Notes under the pieces: generated by a model
What the model saw: the letters and a program-made list of their open reading frames with translations, nothing else
Databases searched by the model: none
Told to the model about the DNA's origin: nothing
Source of the DNA: Bacteroidales bacterium UBA6360
GTDB lineage: Bacteria; Bacteroidota; Bacteroidia; Bacteroidales; UBA932
Assembly: GCA_002440085.1 (NCBI GenBank)
Contig: DJRM01000098.1
Location: 5,715-29,409 of the forward strand
Direction of reading: 5' to 3'
Length of the DNA: 23,695 nt
Program-made: the position numbers and the translations under genes
Part shown: piece after piece, positions 8,427 to 16,718 of the stretch
Layout: every line of letters begins with the position of its first letter
Numbering within the stretch: the stretch's first letter is position 1

Positions 8427-9785
8427 CTAACGTCTTCCGTCATCTCCGGCGGGAGCGTCTCCGCCCTTCAGAATGTCAAGTATATGTTCGTTGCGGATTA
8501 TGGTCATTCCGTGACGATCCGATGATATGCCGTCATGGAGCCTGTAGCGGTAGACAAGACGTCCGTCCTCCATCTCGGACGGGAGGCAGCGGAAGCGGAT
8601 GTTGCCGCAGCTTTCCTCAAGGGCAGAGGCTACCTCTATGATGTGGGTCGAGATTATATAGAGGCAGCCCGTGTGCCGCGCAAAGGCCTGCGTAACCGCA
8701 AGAGTGGCATCATAGGCATCCTTGACGTTCGTACCCTTGAAAAGCTCGTCGAAGACTATGAAGAGCCGTTTCCCCTCACCGACTTTCTCGGCTATTCCCT
8801 TGACCCTCAGCACCTCTGCGTAGAAGTGGCTGTACCCTAGGGAGATATTGTCGGAAACGTTGATTGAGGTAACGAGCCCGTCCATAGGAGTGAAGCGCAT
8901 CGCGGTCGCCGGCACAGGGAAGCCCATCTGCGCCAGATAGAGGGCAATCGCCACGGATTTCATCAGAGTCGATTTCCCCGCCATGTTCACCCCTGTGAGG
9001 AAAAAGACGTTGGAACGGCTGTCCATCTGTATATCATTGGGAACCGCGGACTTGAGCGCTGGGTGGCGGACATTCTCAATTTCTATGAAACTGTCCTTCG
9101 AGTCCACGGCCTCCGCCGCGCAGAAACCCTTGTCTGCAGCTACGGAAGAGACAGAAAGCCAGACGTCGAGGTCATACAGCAGCTCCATCATTTCTCCAAT
9201 CTGTGCACGTCTTCCGGCCCTGAGCCGACGGTCAAGAGAAACGGCCTTTCCGAATGGCAGTTCCCCGGTTCCGACGGTTTCAAGTTCACGGACAAAATCT
9301 TCCGGAAATGCCTGCCTGAACTTCCCGACCTCCTCCGCAATCGGGCAGCCATCCTCAGGAAGCGAGGACAGCAGTCTGTCAGTGCGCACAATCACGGACG
9401 ACACCGCCGCAATCCCGTCAAGCACTTTCTGCCATGAAGGCACGCCGAGAACAATCTGTCTGGCACGGCACAGCAGCATATCTGCAAGCGCCCCGGCCTT
9501 TCCGGACGAAGGGTGGAAGCCCATGTAGAACTCTACGGCCTCGACATCCTCCTCCGTCAGAAACATCTCCGCACCGCAGCCCCGGAACCAGCCGACAAGT
9601 CCAGCGCGTGCATTTATTTCCGCCGCATCAGTGAGCGGAGAGCGGAACATGGCCTCAAGCCTCTGCCGCCCGCAGCGTGTTCTTGTCCTGTCGAATATGT
9701 TGATGACCGAGTCTTTCCTGAACCTCCCTAGAAGATTCAGGTCCACGGCCGTCTGCCTGTCTGTATAAAACTTTTCCTTTGACAT
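8427..9785 (-). CDS. short MutS-like ATPase, paralog 1
   Basis: This 452-aa protein has the same build as its downstream neighbour: a core segment with DRTRTRCGRQRLEAMFRSPL (about 32-51), then MutS domain V with Walker A GVNMAGKST (265-273), Walker B IVFDELFKGTN (343-353; DELGRGTS in canonical MutS) and STHIIE. It lacks domain I and II and the Smr domain. The protein may still dimerise and clamp a nucleic acid in an ATP-dependent way, but mismatch recognition by the usual residues is not possible. It starts 12 nt after the stop of the second GldF-GldG permease, so it is very probably translated from the same mRNA. Why a MutS-type ATPase pair is placed with a membrane exporter is not known to me. 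The family call is secure; the function is not. Confidence 0.9.
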   Translation of the reverse strand: MSKEKFYTDRQTAVDLNLLGRFRKDSVINIFDRTRTRCGRQRLEAMFRSPLTDAAEINARAGLVGWFRGCGAEMFLTEEDVEAVEFYMGFHPSSGKAGALADMLLCRARQIVLGVPSWQKVLDGIAAVSSVIVRTDRLLSSLPEDGCPIAEEVGKFRQAFPEDFVRELETVGTGELPFGKAVSLDRRLRAGRRAQIGEMMELLYDLDVWLSVSSVAADKGFCAAEAVDSKDSFIEIENVRHPALKSAVPNDIQMDSRSNVFFLTGVNMAGKSTLMKSVAIALYLAQMGFPVPATAMRFTPMDGLVTSINVSDNISLGYSHFYAEVLRVKGIAEKVGEGKRLFIVFDELFKGTNVKDAYDATLAVTQAFARHTGCLYIISTHIIEVASALEESCGNIRFRCLPSEMEDGRLVYRYRLHDGISSDRHGMTIIRNEHILDILKGGDAPAGDDGRR

Positions 9786-9797
9786 AGAGATTGGGTA

Positions 9798-12137
9798 TTA
9801 CCTGCTTTTCCTGCTGACAATTATGAATGAGCCGAGAAGGAGGAGAAGCAGAGGCAATATGGCTCCGAAAGTCCACCTTATCGGTTTCTTCGAGAAACGG
9901 TCGATATGCCGCAGGGCGTTGTCCTTTCCTGACGGGCGAGGCGCGTAAATCGGAAATTCCCCGTCGCTGAGGAAACGGAATGACTCCATTATTATGCTGT
10001 AGTTCGCGGCATTTATTCCCTGGCGCGACATCATCAGTTCTCCGTTGGCAATCATGTCCGCGTTGCCGAGAACAATGATTTTCTGAGACTTCCCTGCGAC
10101 CTTGCGTTCAAGAGACACGAGCACCGGAGTCCTGTTCTGAATCTTCTCTCCGCTTTCCGGATTAAAGACAGGAGTATCATTCTCGAAGTTCTTGACCTGA
10201 AGTTCGTTCCAGACGCGTGTGGTGTCGGTGGCAAGGGAGTCAGTGGTCATCACGGCAACGGCACGGAACCCGAGTGCGGATGTCCCGGTCGTGTCTATGC
10301 CCATTGTGCCCACACCTGCGGTGCAGTTTTTCTTTGCGATGTAGCCTGCATACCCGGGAGACGTTCTGACGGCATCAGGAGTTATGTCCGCGACAATCAG
10401 GTCAGGTGCACGGGAGGAACTTTCCTGAACGAGCGTTCCGTCGATAAACTGAAGCCCGAGTTGCGCCATGATGCCGTCGAGACGGTCTCTATTGTAGGGT
10501 TTGCCCGCAATGAAGACATTTCCTCCGGATGCTATGTAGCGGCTGATTTCCTCTGCCTCCTCCGGTGAAAAGTCAGTCTTGGGGTCGGCTATCAGCAAGA
10601 TTGAAACGCCCTCAGGAATTCCTCCTTCGGACAGGTCCACCGTCTCGACGTCAAAGCCCTGGTTCACAAGCGCATGGCGGAAGGTGTAGCTGCTCGCGAA
10701 GGTGAAGTAGCCGTTATCCCCTATGCCGAACGGGTCACGTTCCCCGTGCCCGGTCAGGATGCCGACTTTCGGGACATCGCAGACAAGTCGCTTCATCGCG
10801 GCGGTTATTTCCATCTCTCCCGGATGCCGCTCCTGGTCCTCATACATTCTAAGCCGCGAAGAAGAACCGTCACCCCGCTCAATTACGCGCAGGAAGCGGT
10901 AGTCCTCGTCCTTGAGGTTCAGTCGGGTCTCAAAGTCCCCTATCTGGTCCGGAGTGAGGAAATACCTGTAGTTTACGCGGCAGATTTCTGCCATCTTTCT
11001 TGCCTTTCCTTCGGCGTCAAGTCCGGCGAAACGTTTGTTGTTCAGAGGATTGCTCTCGGATTCATGCCAATAGTAGACATATTTCATCTTTATCTCCGGC
11101 TTGAATCGCGTATACCACGAGAAACGATCGACATCCCTCGTGTAGTTCCTCGGTAGGGCCGTGTAGACATCGTTCCCGAGCAGATTGACGTAGGTCGTTA
11201 TGGTGAGCGGTCCGTCGAGCCGTTTCATCACTTCCTGGCTTTCGGCCGTCAGCGTGTTGGATTTCGTCGCCGTGGTGTCGAGATAGAACTTTGCGTATGG
11301 ACGGCTGCTGAAGAATCCCACAGCGCAGAACACAAGCACCGCAAGGGCATATTCCCTAAACTTCCTCGGACGACTCTCCGCCTTCACTTCATGTTTCTGA
11401 CGGAGTATTGTGAGGCATAGGAAAAGGCTGATGACGGCAAGAAAATATATGACGTCTTCGCTGCATATCATTCCGAGGATGAACGTTCCCGCCCGTCCGG
11501 ATATTCCCGCCCAATAGGTAATTTCCCTCAGAACCGGTATTTCCTGCCCGACGCCCGTAAGCCAGTTCAGCCCGAACAGGACGGCAACGGTGCCCACGGC
11601 CGCGATTATCTGGTAGCCCGTGAGCGACGACATGAATATTCCGATGGCCGAATATGCCAACAGCAGGAGATACAGCCCCAGGAATCCCGAAAGGACCGGA
11701 CCTATGTCGATGTGGTCAACCGTGAACGAGCAGAAAACTATCTGGATTATAAGGCTCGACATCATCACAAGTCCGTATATCGCCATCGAGAGGAATTTTC
11801 CGAACACGACCTGGCTTCCTGAAATCGGAGACGAGAGCAGCAGTCGGTCGGTGCCGCAGGTCTTCTCGCGGTTCATAAGACCCATCGTGAGAAGAGGAAT
11901 GTAGAGGTATAGCCATGCCTGGACGGCAGGATATATTCCGGACCACGGGCTGATGAACAGCTGCGAGGTGATTTCCCGTGCTGTGAGCCCGAGTGAGGTG
12001 AAGCGGATTATGCCTGTCAGGGTCTCCGAAAACTTCAGCCCGGTCTGGACGTAGAAAATCACGAGAAGAATCCACGCAATCGGCGAACAGAAGAGCTGCC
12101 GAAGTTCATTCTTTGCTATGTTGAGAACTGTTTTCAT
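9798..12137 (-). CDS. ABC-2 permease fused to GldG-type periplasmic domain, paralog 2
   Basis: The protein is 779 aa. The N-terminal roughly 250 residues hold about six membrane segments of an ABC-2 permease (NELRQLFCSPIAWILL, LYIPLLTMGLMNREKTCGT, SAIGIFMSSLTGYQ), the GldF part. After another membrane segment near 265-285 comes a large periplasmic domain of the GldG/ABC auxiliary family (KVGILTGHGERDPF; IPEGVSILLIADPKTDFSPEEAEEI), and it ends in one more membrane helix and a basic tail (PLLLLLLGSFIIVSRKSR). In gliding flavobacteria GldF and GldG are separate proteins working with ATPase GldA; here they are one chain. It is 6 nt from the paralog upstream and 12 nt from the first MutS-like gene. 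The likely role is export or membrane remodelling powered by the shared ATPase; the cargo is unknown. Nothing here implies that the organism glides. Confidence 0.9.
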   Translation of the reverse strand: MKTVLNIAKNELRQLFCSPIAWILLVIFYVQTGLKFSETLTGIIRFTSLGLTAREITSQLFISPWSGIYPAVQAWLYLYIPLLTMGLMNREKTCGTDRLLLSSPISGSQVVFGKFLSMAIYGLVMMSSLIIQIVFCSFTVDHIDIGPVLSGFLGLYLLLLAYSAIGIFMSSLTGYQIIAAVGTVAVLFGLNWLTGVGQEIPVLREITYWAGISGRAGTFILGMICSEDVIYFLAVISLFLCLTILRQKHEVKAESRPRKFREYALAVLVFCAVGFFSSRPYAKFYLDTTATKSNTLTAESQEVMKRLDGPLTITTYVNLLGNDVYTALPRNYTRDVDRFSWYTRFKPEIKMKYVYYWHESESNPLNNKRFAGLDAEGKARKMAEICRVNYRYFLTPDQIGDFETRLNLKDEDYRFLRVIERGDGSSSRLRMYEDQERHPGEMEITAAMKRLVCDVPKVGILTGHGERDPFGIGDNGYFTFASSYTFRHALVNQGFDVETVDLSEGGIPEGVSILLIADPKTDFSPEEAEEISRYIASGGNVFIAGKPYNRDRLDGIMAQLGLQFIDGTLVQESSSRAPDLIVADITPDAVRTSPGYAGYIAKKNCTAGVGTMGIDTTGTSALGFRAVAVMTTDSLATDTTRVWNELQVKNFENDTPVFNPESGEKIQNRTPVLVSLERKVAGKSQKIIVLGNADMIANGELMMSRQGINAANYSIIMESFRFLSDGEFPIYAPRPSGKDNALRHIDRFSKKPIRWTFGAILPLLLLLLGSFIIVSRKSR

Positions 12138-12143
12138 CTTCTT

Positions 12144-14459
12144 CTATTTAGATTTTCTGCGGATTATTATGAGCAGTGACGTGAGTAGCATCAAGAGCGG
12201 GAGTATGACGGCCAGCATCCATTTGAGCGCCGGCATCTGCTCTATTCCGACGCGCATTCTCCAGTCGCTTCCGCTTGCTCTCGGGGTATCCACCGGATAT
12301 TCGCCGTCGCTCATCCAGCGGAAAACCTGGTAGATCAGAGTGAAATTCCCGGATGACACGGCATAGCGGTCACGCATGAGCTCGGCGTTGCTGAAGCAGT
12401 CCGCGTCTCCGAGCAGGATAATCTTCTGGCTTCTGCCCTCCGCAAGGCTGCGGGTGAGCATGGTCGCGACCGCTCGGGATCCTTCTTTCTCTCCGTCCGC
12501 AGGGTCAAGAGTGGCCACCGTGTTGACAAAATCCGCCGTACGGAACTCGTTCCATGTGTTGCGGGCACTCAGAAGCATGTGCGTGCAGTCAAAGCCGCTG
12601 ACCTTGTCGGTGTTGATGCCCACGGCACCCGGCATGGTAATCTTGTAGCCGTGACTTCTCATTTGCGCGAGGGCAGGCATCTGGTCGTAGGCCGCCTTTG
12701 CGACATCGGCAAGAATCAGATCCTGCCGGCTGTCTCCCGGGGGAACCGCAAGGCGTCCGTCGAGAAAACGCGCGCCGAGAATACCCGCAATGTCGTTGGC
12801 ATTTGCCTGACGTCCCGGCTCGGCCGCAAGGATGAGATTGCCGCCTCGGTCGATATATCGCTGAATTTCAGACACCGCAGCCTCGGAAATCCGTTCTCTC
12901 GGATCCGCGATTATAAGTATCCTTATGCTGTCCGGAATTGTCCTCCCGTCCTCAAGGGATATTTCCACGGCATCGAAACCGTTGTTCATCAAAGAGTGGC
13001 GGAAGCTCCGCGACGCGGCAAAGGCGTTGTAGTCCGCGTCACCGTCGCGACGGATATTCCTCTCGCCATGGCCTGTAAGGAAACCTACCGGCACAGAGCC
13101 CTGCACGAGTCTCTTGAAGGCAGCGGTGATTTCCTTCTCCCCCGGCTGGCGCTGGGAATCGTCAAAATAGCGAAGGAATGTCGTGCGCCCGTCAGCGAGC
13201 CTTATCTGGCGCACGGTCTTGTATCCCTCCCCACTCAGGTCCGCGAGCCGCGCCACCTGCTGCGGAGAGAGAAAACGGTCGAAGTCCATCTCGTAGACAT
13301 CCGCTATCCTCTCGGCCTTCTGTTCGTCGGAAAGTCCCGGGAAACGGCGTCCGGCCGCCTTGCTGCCGGCATCTGCCCAGTAATAGACGGTCTTAAGACG
13401 GATGTCCGGTTTGAAACGGATATATGGCTTGAGATAGGCTCTATCATAGTTTGTCATCGACGGAATCCCGAGGTAGAACCCCTCCTCGTCAAGGATGTTG
13501 GCGTATGTGGTGATTTCCACTGGTCCCTCAACGGAGTTCATCACCTCCCGGCTTGGAACGGTAATGGTCTGGCTTTCGGTCTCCGTCACGTCGAGGAAGC
13601 CCATCAGCGACGGACGGGAAGAGACAAGGCTGACGGCAACGAGCAGCACGACAGCCCCCGTATACGAAAGTACCCTGACCGCGGCTCTGCGGCTGCGCCT
13701 AAGGTTGGAAATGCGGAGAACGGTAAGGGCGAGGAAGAAAGCCGTGACGGCGATGAAGTAGATGACGTCCTCGCTGCATATCAGACCGCTGATGAATGTC
13801 TCGCAGCGGCCGTCGATTGAAAGCCACCATGTCAGATCGCGTACCCACGGCGTGTCCTGTCCCACATCCCTCATCTTTGAAAGGACCGCGAGCAGGGCGA
13901 AGGTCGCGAGGGCGGCCACAACCTGATAGGAAGTGAGCGAGGACATGAATATGCCTATGGCAGAGTAGGTACACAGAAGAAGGAACAGTCCCAGCATCCC
14001 GCACAGCAGAAGAGGAACGTCCGGACTTACGATTGCGTAACATCCGTAGCAGACAAAGACGGCGAGAACCGCCATCATCGCCAGCCCGTAGCCGACCATC
14101 GCGAAGAATTTCCCCGCAACCATCTGCAGATCAGACACAGGAGAAGAATAGAGCAGCTTCGATGTTCCGCTTCCAAGGTCGCGGCTTATCATCCCCATCG
14201 ACACTAAAGGTATGAACAGGTAGAGATAGCCTTTCACTTCAAGGAAGAGTCCGAGCCCGTCTGAAGTGAATATTGACTGCGTGAGGAACGGCACCTGACG
14301 GCCGGCAGCGAGGGTCTCGGCATGCAGCCTGACCACGTCGGCGAAAGTCGTGCCGCATAGAACAGTTAAGATTGTCAGCATCACCCATGCCACCGGAGTG
14401 CTGAAAATCAGCCTCAGTTCGTTTGCGGCGATGCTCAGAGTTACGTTTTTCGTCTTCAT
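12144..14459 (-). CDS. ABC-2 permease fused to GldG-type periplasmic domain, paralog 1
   Basis: This 771-aa protein shares its domain plan with the next gene: an N-terminal ABC-2 permease with about six helices (ANELRLIFSTPVAWVML, LFIPLVSMGMISRDLGSGT, SAIGIFMSSLTSYQ), a membrane segment near 265-285, a GldG/ABC-auxiliary periplasmic domain (PVGFLTGHGERNI; IRILIIADPRERISEAAVSEI; YIDRGGNLILAAEPG), and a C-terminal helix with a basic tail (LIIIRRKSK). The conserved blocks match the paralog at nearly the same residue numbers, though most of the chain differs, which suggests an old duplication and a heterodimeric permease served by the ATPase encoded 8 nt upstream. The cargo is unknown. Confidence 0.9.
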   Translation of the reverse strand: MKTKNVTLSIAANELRLIFSTPVAWVMLTILTVLCGTTFADVVRLHAETLAAGRQVPFLTQSIFTSDGLGLFLEVKGYLYLFIPLVSMGMISRDLGSGTSKLLYSSPVSDLQMVAGKFFAMVGYGLAMMAVLAVFVCYGCYAIVSPDVPLLLCGMLGLFLLLCTYSAIGIFMSSLTSYQVVAALATFALLAVLSKMRDVGQDTPWVRDLTWWLSIDGRCETFISGLICSEDVIYFIAVTAFFLALTVLRISNLRRSRRAAVRVLSYTGAVVLLVAVSLVSSRPSLMGFLDVTETESQTITVPSREVMNSVEGPVEITTYANILDEEGFYLGIPSMTNYDRAYLKPYIRFKPDIRLKTVYYWADAGSKAAGRRFPGLSDEQKAERIADVYEMDFDRFLSPQQVARLADLSGEGYKTVRQIRLADGRTTFLRYFDDSQRQPGEKEITAAFKRLVQGSVPVGFLTGHGERNIRRDGDADYNAFAASRSFRHSLMNNGFDAVEISLEDGRTIPDSIRILIIADPRERISEAAVSEIQRYIDRGGNLILAAEPGRQANANDIAGILGARFLDGRLAVPPGDSRQDLILADVAKAAYDQMPALAQMRSHGYKITMPGAVGINTDKVSGFDCTHMLLSARNTWNEFRTADFVNTVATLDPADGEKEGSRAVATMLTRSLAEGRSQKIILLGDADCFSNAELMRDRYAVSSGNFTLIYQVFRWMSDGEYPVDTPRASGSDWRMRVGIEQMPALKWMLAVILPLLMLLTSLLIIIRRKSK

Positions 14460-14467
14460 GCTACAAA

Positions 14468-15403
14468 CTACAAATTCTTACGGCCGGACAACTGTGCGAA
14501 TATTTCGTTCATCGAAGACTTTTCAAGCTGTATCTCAATAAGTCCCCATCCTTTTGCGACGCTCTCGCGCACCATTCTTTCCATAGTCTCGCGATCGCCG
14601 TCAAACCACACTCTATAGCGCGACTCGTATTCGGAAACGCTCTTCACTTCGGTGACTCCCGGAACGGCCTTCAGTTCCTCTTCGTCGGGGGCATGTTCGA
14701 GCCGCAGCATGAACGTATCGGGCTCGATGTAGTTGTCGAAGTCATCAATTGTTCCGCTGAAGACGAGGGAACCGTGCTCTATCATCATGATGTTGTCACA
14801 GATTGCCTGCACCTCTGAAAGAATGTGGGTCGAAATCAGCACCGCACGGTCGCGCGCTATGTCCTTGATGAGAGAGCGAACGTCAAGAATCTGGTTCGGG
14901 TCAAGTCCGTTGGTCGGCTCGTCCATCACCACCACCTTGGGATCATGGATTATCGCCTGGGCTATGCCGACACGCTGCTGATAGCCTCCGGAAAGGTTTT
15001 TTATCAGCCTCTTGCTGAAATGGGCTATGCCGCAGCGCTCCTTGACGGACTCAAGAGCCGCCGGAATCTTCGACGACTCCATCTGACGCAGCCGAGCCGC
15101 ATATTTCAGATATTCATCCACCGTCAGGTCGCCGTAAAGAGGCGGCTTCTGAGGAAGGAATCCTATGTTTTTCTTTGCTTCGACTGGGTTTCTGCGCAGG
15201 TTTATCCCGTCTATCCAGACTTCACCGTCGGTCTGGGAGAGAACTCCGCAGATTATGTTCATTGTTGTGGACTTGCCGGCACCGTTCGACCCGAGAAGCC
15301 CGGTGGTTCCCGTCTGCCCGATCTCAAAGCTGATGTCACGGATTGCCCACTGCACACTGTAACGATGGGACAAATGCTCGACTTTAACGATAGGTTCGCT
15401 CAT
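14468..15403 (-). CDS. GldA-type ABC transporter ATP-binding protein
   Basis: This protein is 311 aa from the ATG at 15403. I chose this start over the longer frame at 15463 because MSEPIVKVEHLSHRY is the usual ABC N-terminus and the extra 20 residues look like leader sequence. All nucleotide-binding motifs are present: Walker A GSNGAGKST (38-46), Q-loop GFLPQ (81-85), signature LSGGYQQR (137-144), Walker B VVVMDEP (157-163) and H-switch STHILSE (191-197). The C-terminal 80 residues form the extra domain seen in ABC-2/GldA ATPases. It is the first gene of the cluster with the two GldF-GldG permeases, which it must energise, as no other ATPase of this type is near. A promoter is proposed upstream at 15519-15549. 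Confidence 0.93.
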   Translation of the reverse strand: MSEPIVKVEHLSHRYSVQWAIRDISFEIGQTGTTGLLGSNGAGKSTTMNIICGVLSQTDGEVWIDGINLRRNPVEAKKNIGFLPQKPPLYGDLTVDEYLKYAARLRQMESSKIPAALESVKERCGIAHFSKRLIKNLSGGYQQRVGIAQAIIHDPKVVVMDEPTNGLDPNQILDVRSLIKDIARDRAVLISTHILSEVQAICDNIMMIEHGSLVFSGTIDDFDNYIEPDTFMLRLEHAPDEEELKAVPGVTEVKSVSEYESRYRVWFDGDRETMERMVRESVAKGWGLIEIQLEKSSMNEIFAQLSGRKNL

Positions 15404-15518
15404 TGTAACGCTTATAAAATATTTAAATATAAATAGTCCTTCACCACTATAAGGCATGAACATGCCCGACAGAGTCTACACTTTCTAACCTTGCCAACGA
15501 AATACGGACGGCAAGCAA

Positions 15519-15549
15519 CAAAGTTAAAGAATCGGGACTAAAATTGCAA
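15519..15549 (-). promoter_or_regulatory. Bacteroidota-type promoter for the ABC/GldG/MutS-like cluster
   Basis: On the minus strand TTG (15549-15547) is followed after 20 nt by TAACTTTG (15526-15519), a full match to the TTG-N19/21-TAnnTTTG consensus. It lies in the 191-nt gap between aroC and the ABC ATPase, which places the start of transcription near 15512 and gives a leader of about 110 nt. It separates the ABC cluster from the aro genes as a transcription unit, although read-through from aroC remains possible. Confidence 0.65.
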
Positions 15550-15594
15550 TAGAGATACGATTTTATGCAAACATTATGAACCTGTATGAACCGG

Positions 15595-16596
15595 CTATAT
15601 GAGATTGCAGAGCACTGCGGCGGTCATGGCTTCGACGATGACGGGGGTACGAAGAGCAAAGCAGGCATCGTGGCGCCCCTTTGCCGAGAGTTCCACGAGG
15701 CGTTTCTGCGCGAAGTCCCATGTCGTCTGCGGTTTGTGTATGGTGGAAGTGGGCTTGAATGCCACGCGGAAAAGGAGATCGTTGCCGTTGGTGAGGCCGC
15801 CGTTGACTCCTCCGGCCCCGTTTTTCGTCAGCTTTCCGTCTTCTCCGAACGCGTCGTTGTGCTCGGAGCCGCGCATGTCCGAGGCCGCGAAGCCGTCGCC
15901 GAACTCGATGCCGCGAACTCCGGGGATGGAGAATATGGCATGGGAAACGAGCGATTCCACAGAGTCGAAATATGGCTCGCCAAGCCCGACAGGAAGCCCT
16001 TTCACGCGGCACTCCACGACGCCTCCTATGGAGTCCCCATCAGCGACCGCGGCATCAATCAGACCCTGCCACAGGGACTTGTCGGAAGTTCCGCCGATCC
16101 TTACCAATTCAGCGGAGACTTTAACATCAGGAATGTGGGTTGTCAGGACCTTCTTGGCAACGACGCCTGCCGCGACGAGAGCGAGGGTCATTCTGCCGGA
16201 GAATATGCCGCCGCCGGTGAACGGAGGGAACTGACGGGCGGAGGTCACGCCATATCTTTGAGGGTGAGTCACATAGTCCACATGCCCCGGGCGCGGGACA
16301 TCGGCAAATTCGCCATAGTCTCCCGGACGGATGTTCCGGTTTTCAAACTCGACTCTCAGAGAACCGCCCGTTGTCTTCCCGTCGGAAAGACCTGTCAGCA
16401 CAGGGACGTCCGCCTCGATTCTTGGCGTTGTTCCCTTTGCTCCGGGCTTACGGCGGGCAATATCCTCGGAGAAATCATCCTCCGAAAGCGGCAGCCCCGG
16501 CTCCACGCCGTCGATTACAACACCGAGCCTCGGCTCGTGAGAGCCGCCATAGACCGTGATTCTGAATTTTTCTCCGAAACTGTTGTGCATATCCAA
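15595..16596 (-). CDS. aroC: chorismate synthase
   Basis: This 333-aa enzyme forms chorismate from 5-enolpyruvylshikimate-3-phosphate using reduced FMN, the last common step to aromatic amino acids. Recognisable parts are GGSHEPRLGVVIDG with the N-terminal catalytic His (H20), RPGHVDY with the second His (H105), GGVNGGLTNGNDL, and the C-terminal KGRHDACFALRTPVIVEAM with the conserved Arg-His-Asp. It is shorter than the usual 350-390 aa. The block that reads GGGRSSARET in E. coli AroC is GGGIFSGRMT here (residues 128-137), a variant I also associate with short Firmicutes-type enzymes. Starts at 16596 (MDMHNSFG) and 16590 are both possible. It is the last gene of aroB-aroDA-aroC, 122 nt after aroDA, with no promoter match in that gap. 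Confidence 0.94.
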   Translation of the reverse strand: MDMHNSFGEKFRITVYGGSHEPRLGVVIDGVEPGLPLSEDDFSEDIARRKPGAKGTTPRIEADVPVLTGLSDGKTTGGSLRVEFENRNIRPGDYGEFADVPRPGHVDYVTHPQRYGVTSARQFPPFTGGGIFSGRMTLALVAAGVVAKKVLTTHIPDVKVSAELVRIGGTSDKSLWQGLIDAAVADGDSIGGVVECRVKGLPVGLGEPYFDSVESLVSHAIFSIPGVRGIEFGDGFAASDMRGSEHNDAFGEDGKLTKNGAGGVNGGLTNGNDLLFRVAFKPTSTIHKPQTTWDFAQKRLVELSAKGRHDACFALRTPVIVEAMTAAVLCNLI

Positions 16597-16718
16597 TTAT
16601 ATTTCTCAGAAGATGTTTGAATTTTTTGTTCAGTCATTTTGAGGCGTATACAGCTTCTCAATATCCGCAAACATCCCAGGCCAGCGAAATCTAAAAGTGT
16701 TTACTCACTGTTTGTCAA

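Noticed and set aside
12579..13820. 413-aa plus-strand open frame
   Set aside because: It lies wholly antisense to the GldF-GldG fusion gene with clear domains; a frame opened by G+C-rich codon usage.
9798..15403. Gliding motility locus
   Set aside because: Only GldA/F/G-type transport parts are present; these are common in non-gliding Bacteroidales and no other gld or spr genes are seen.
15586..16620. 344-aa plus-strand open frame
   Set aside because: Antisense shadow of aroC, which has all expected motifs.
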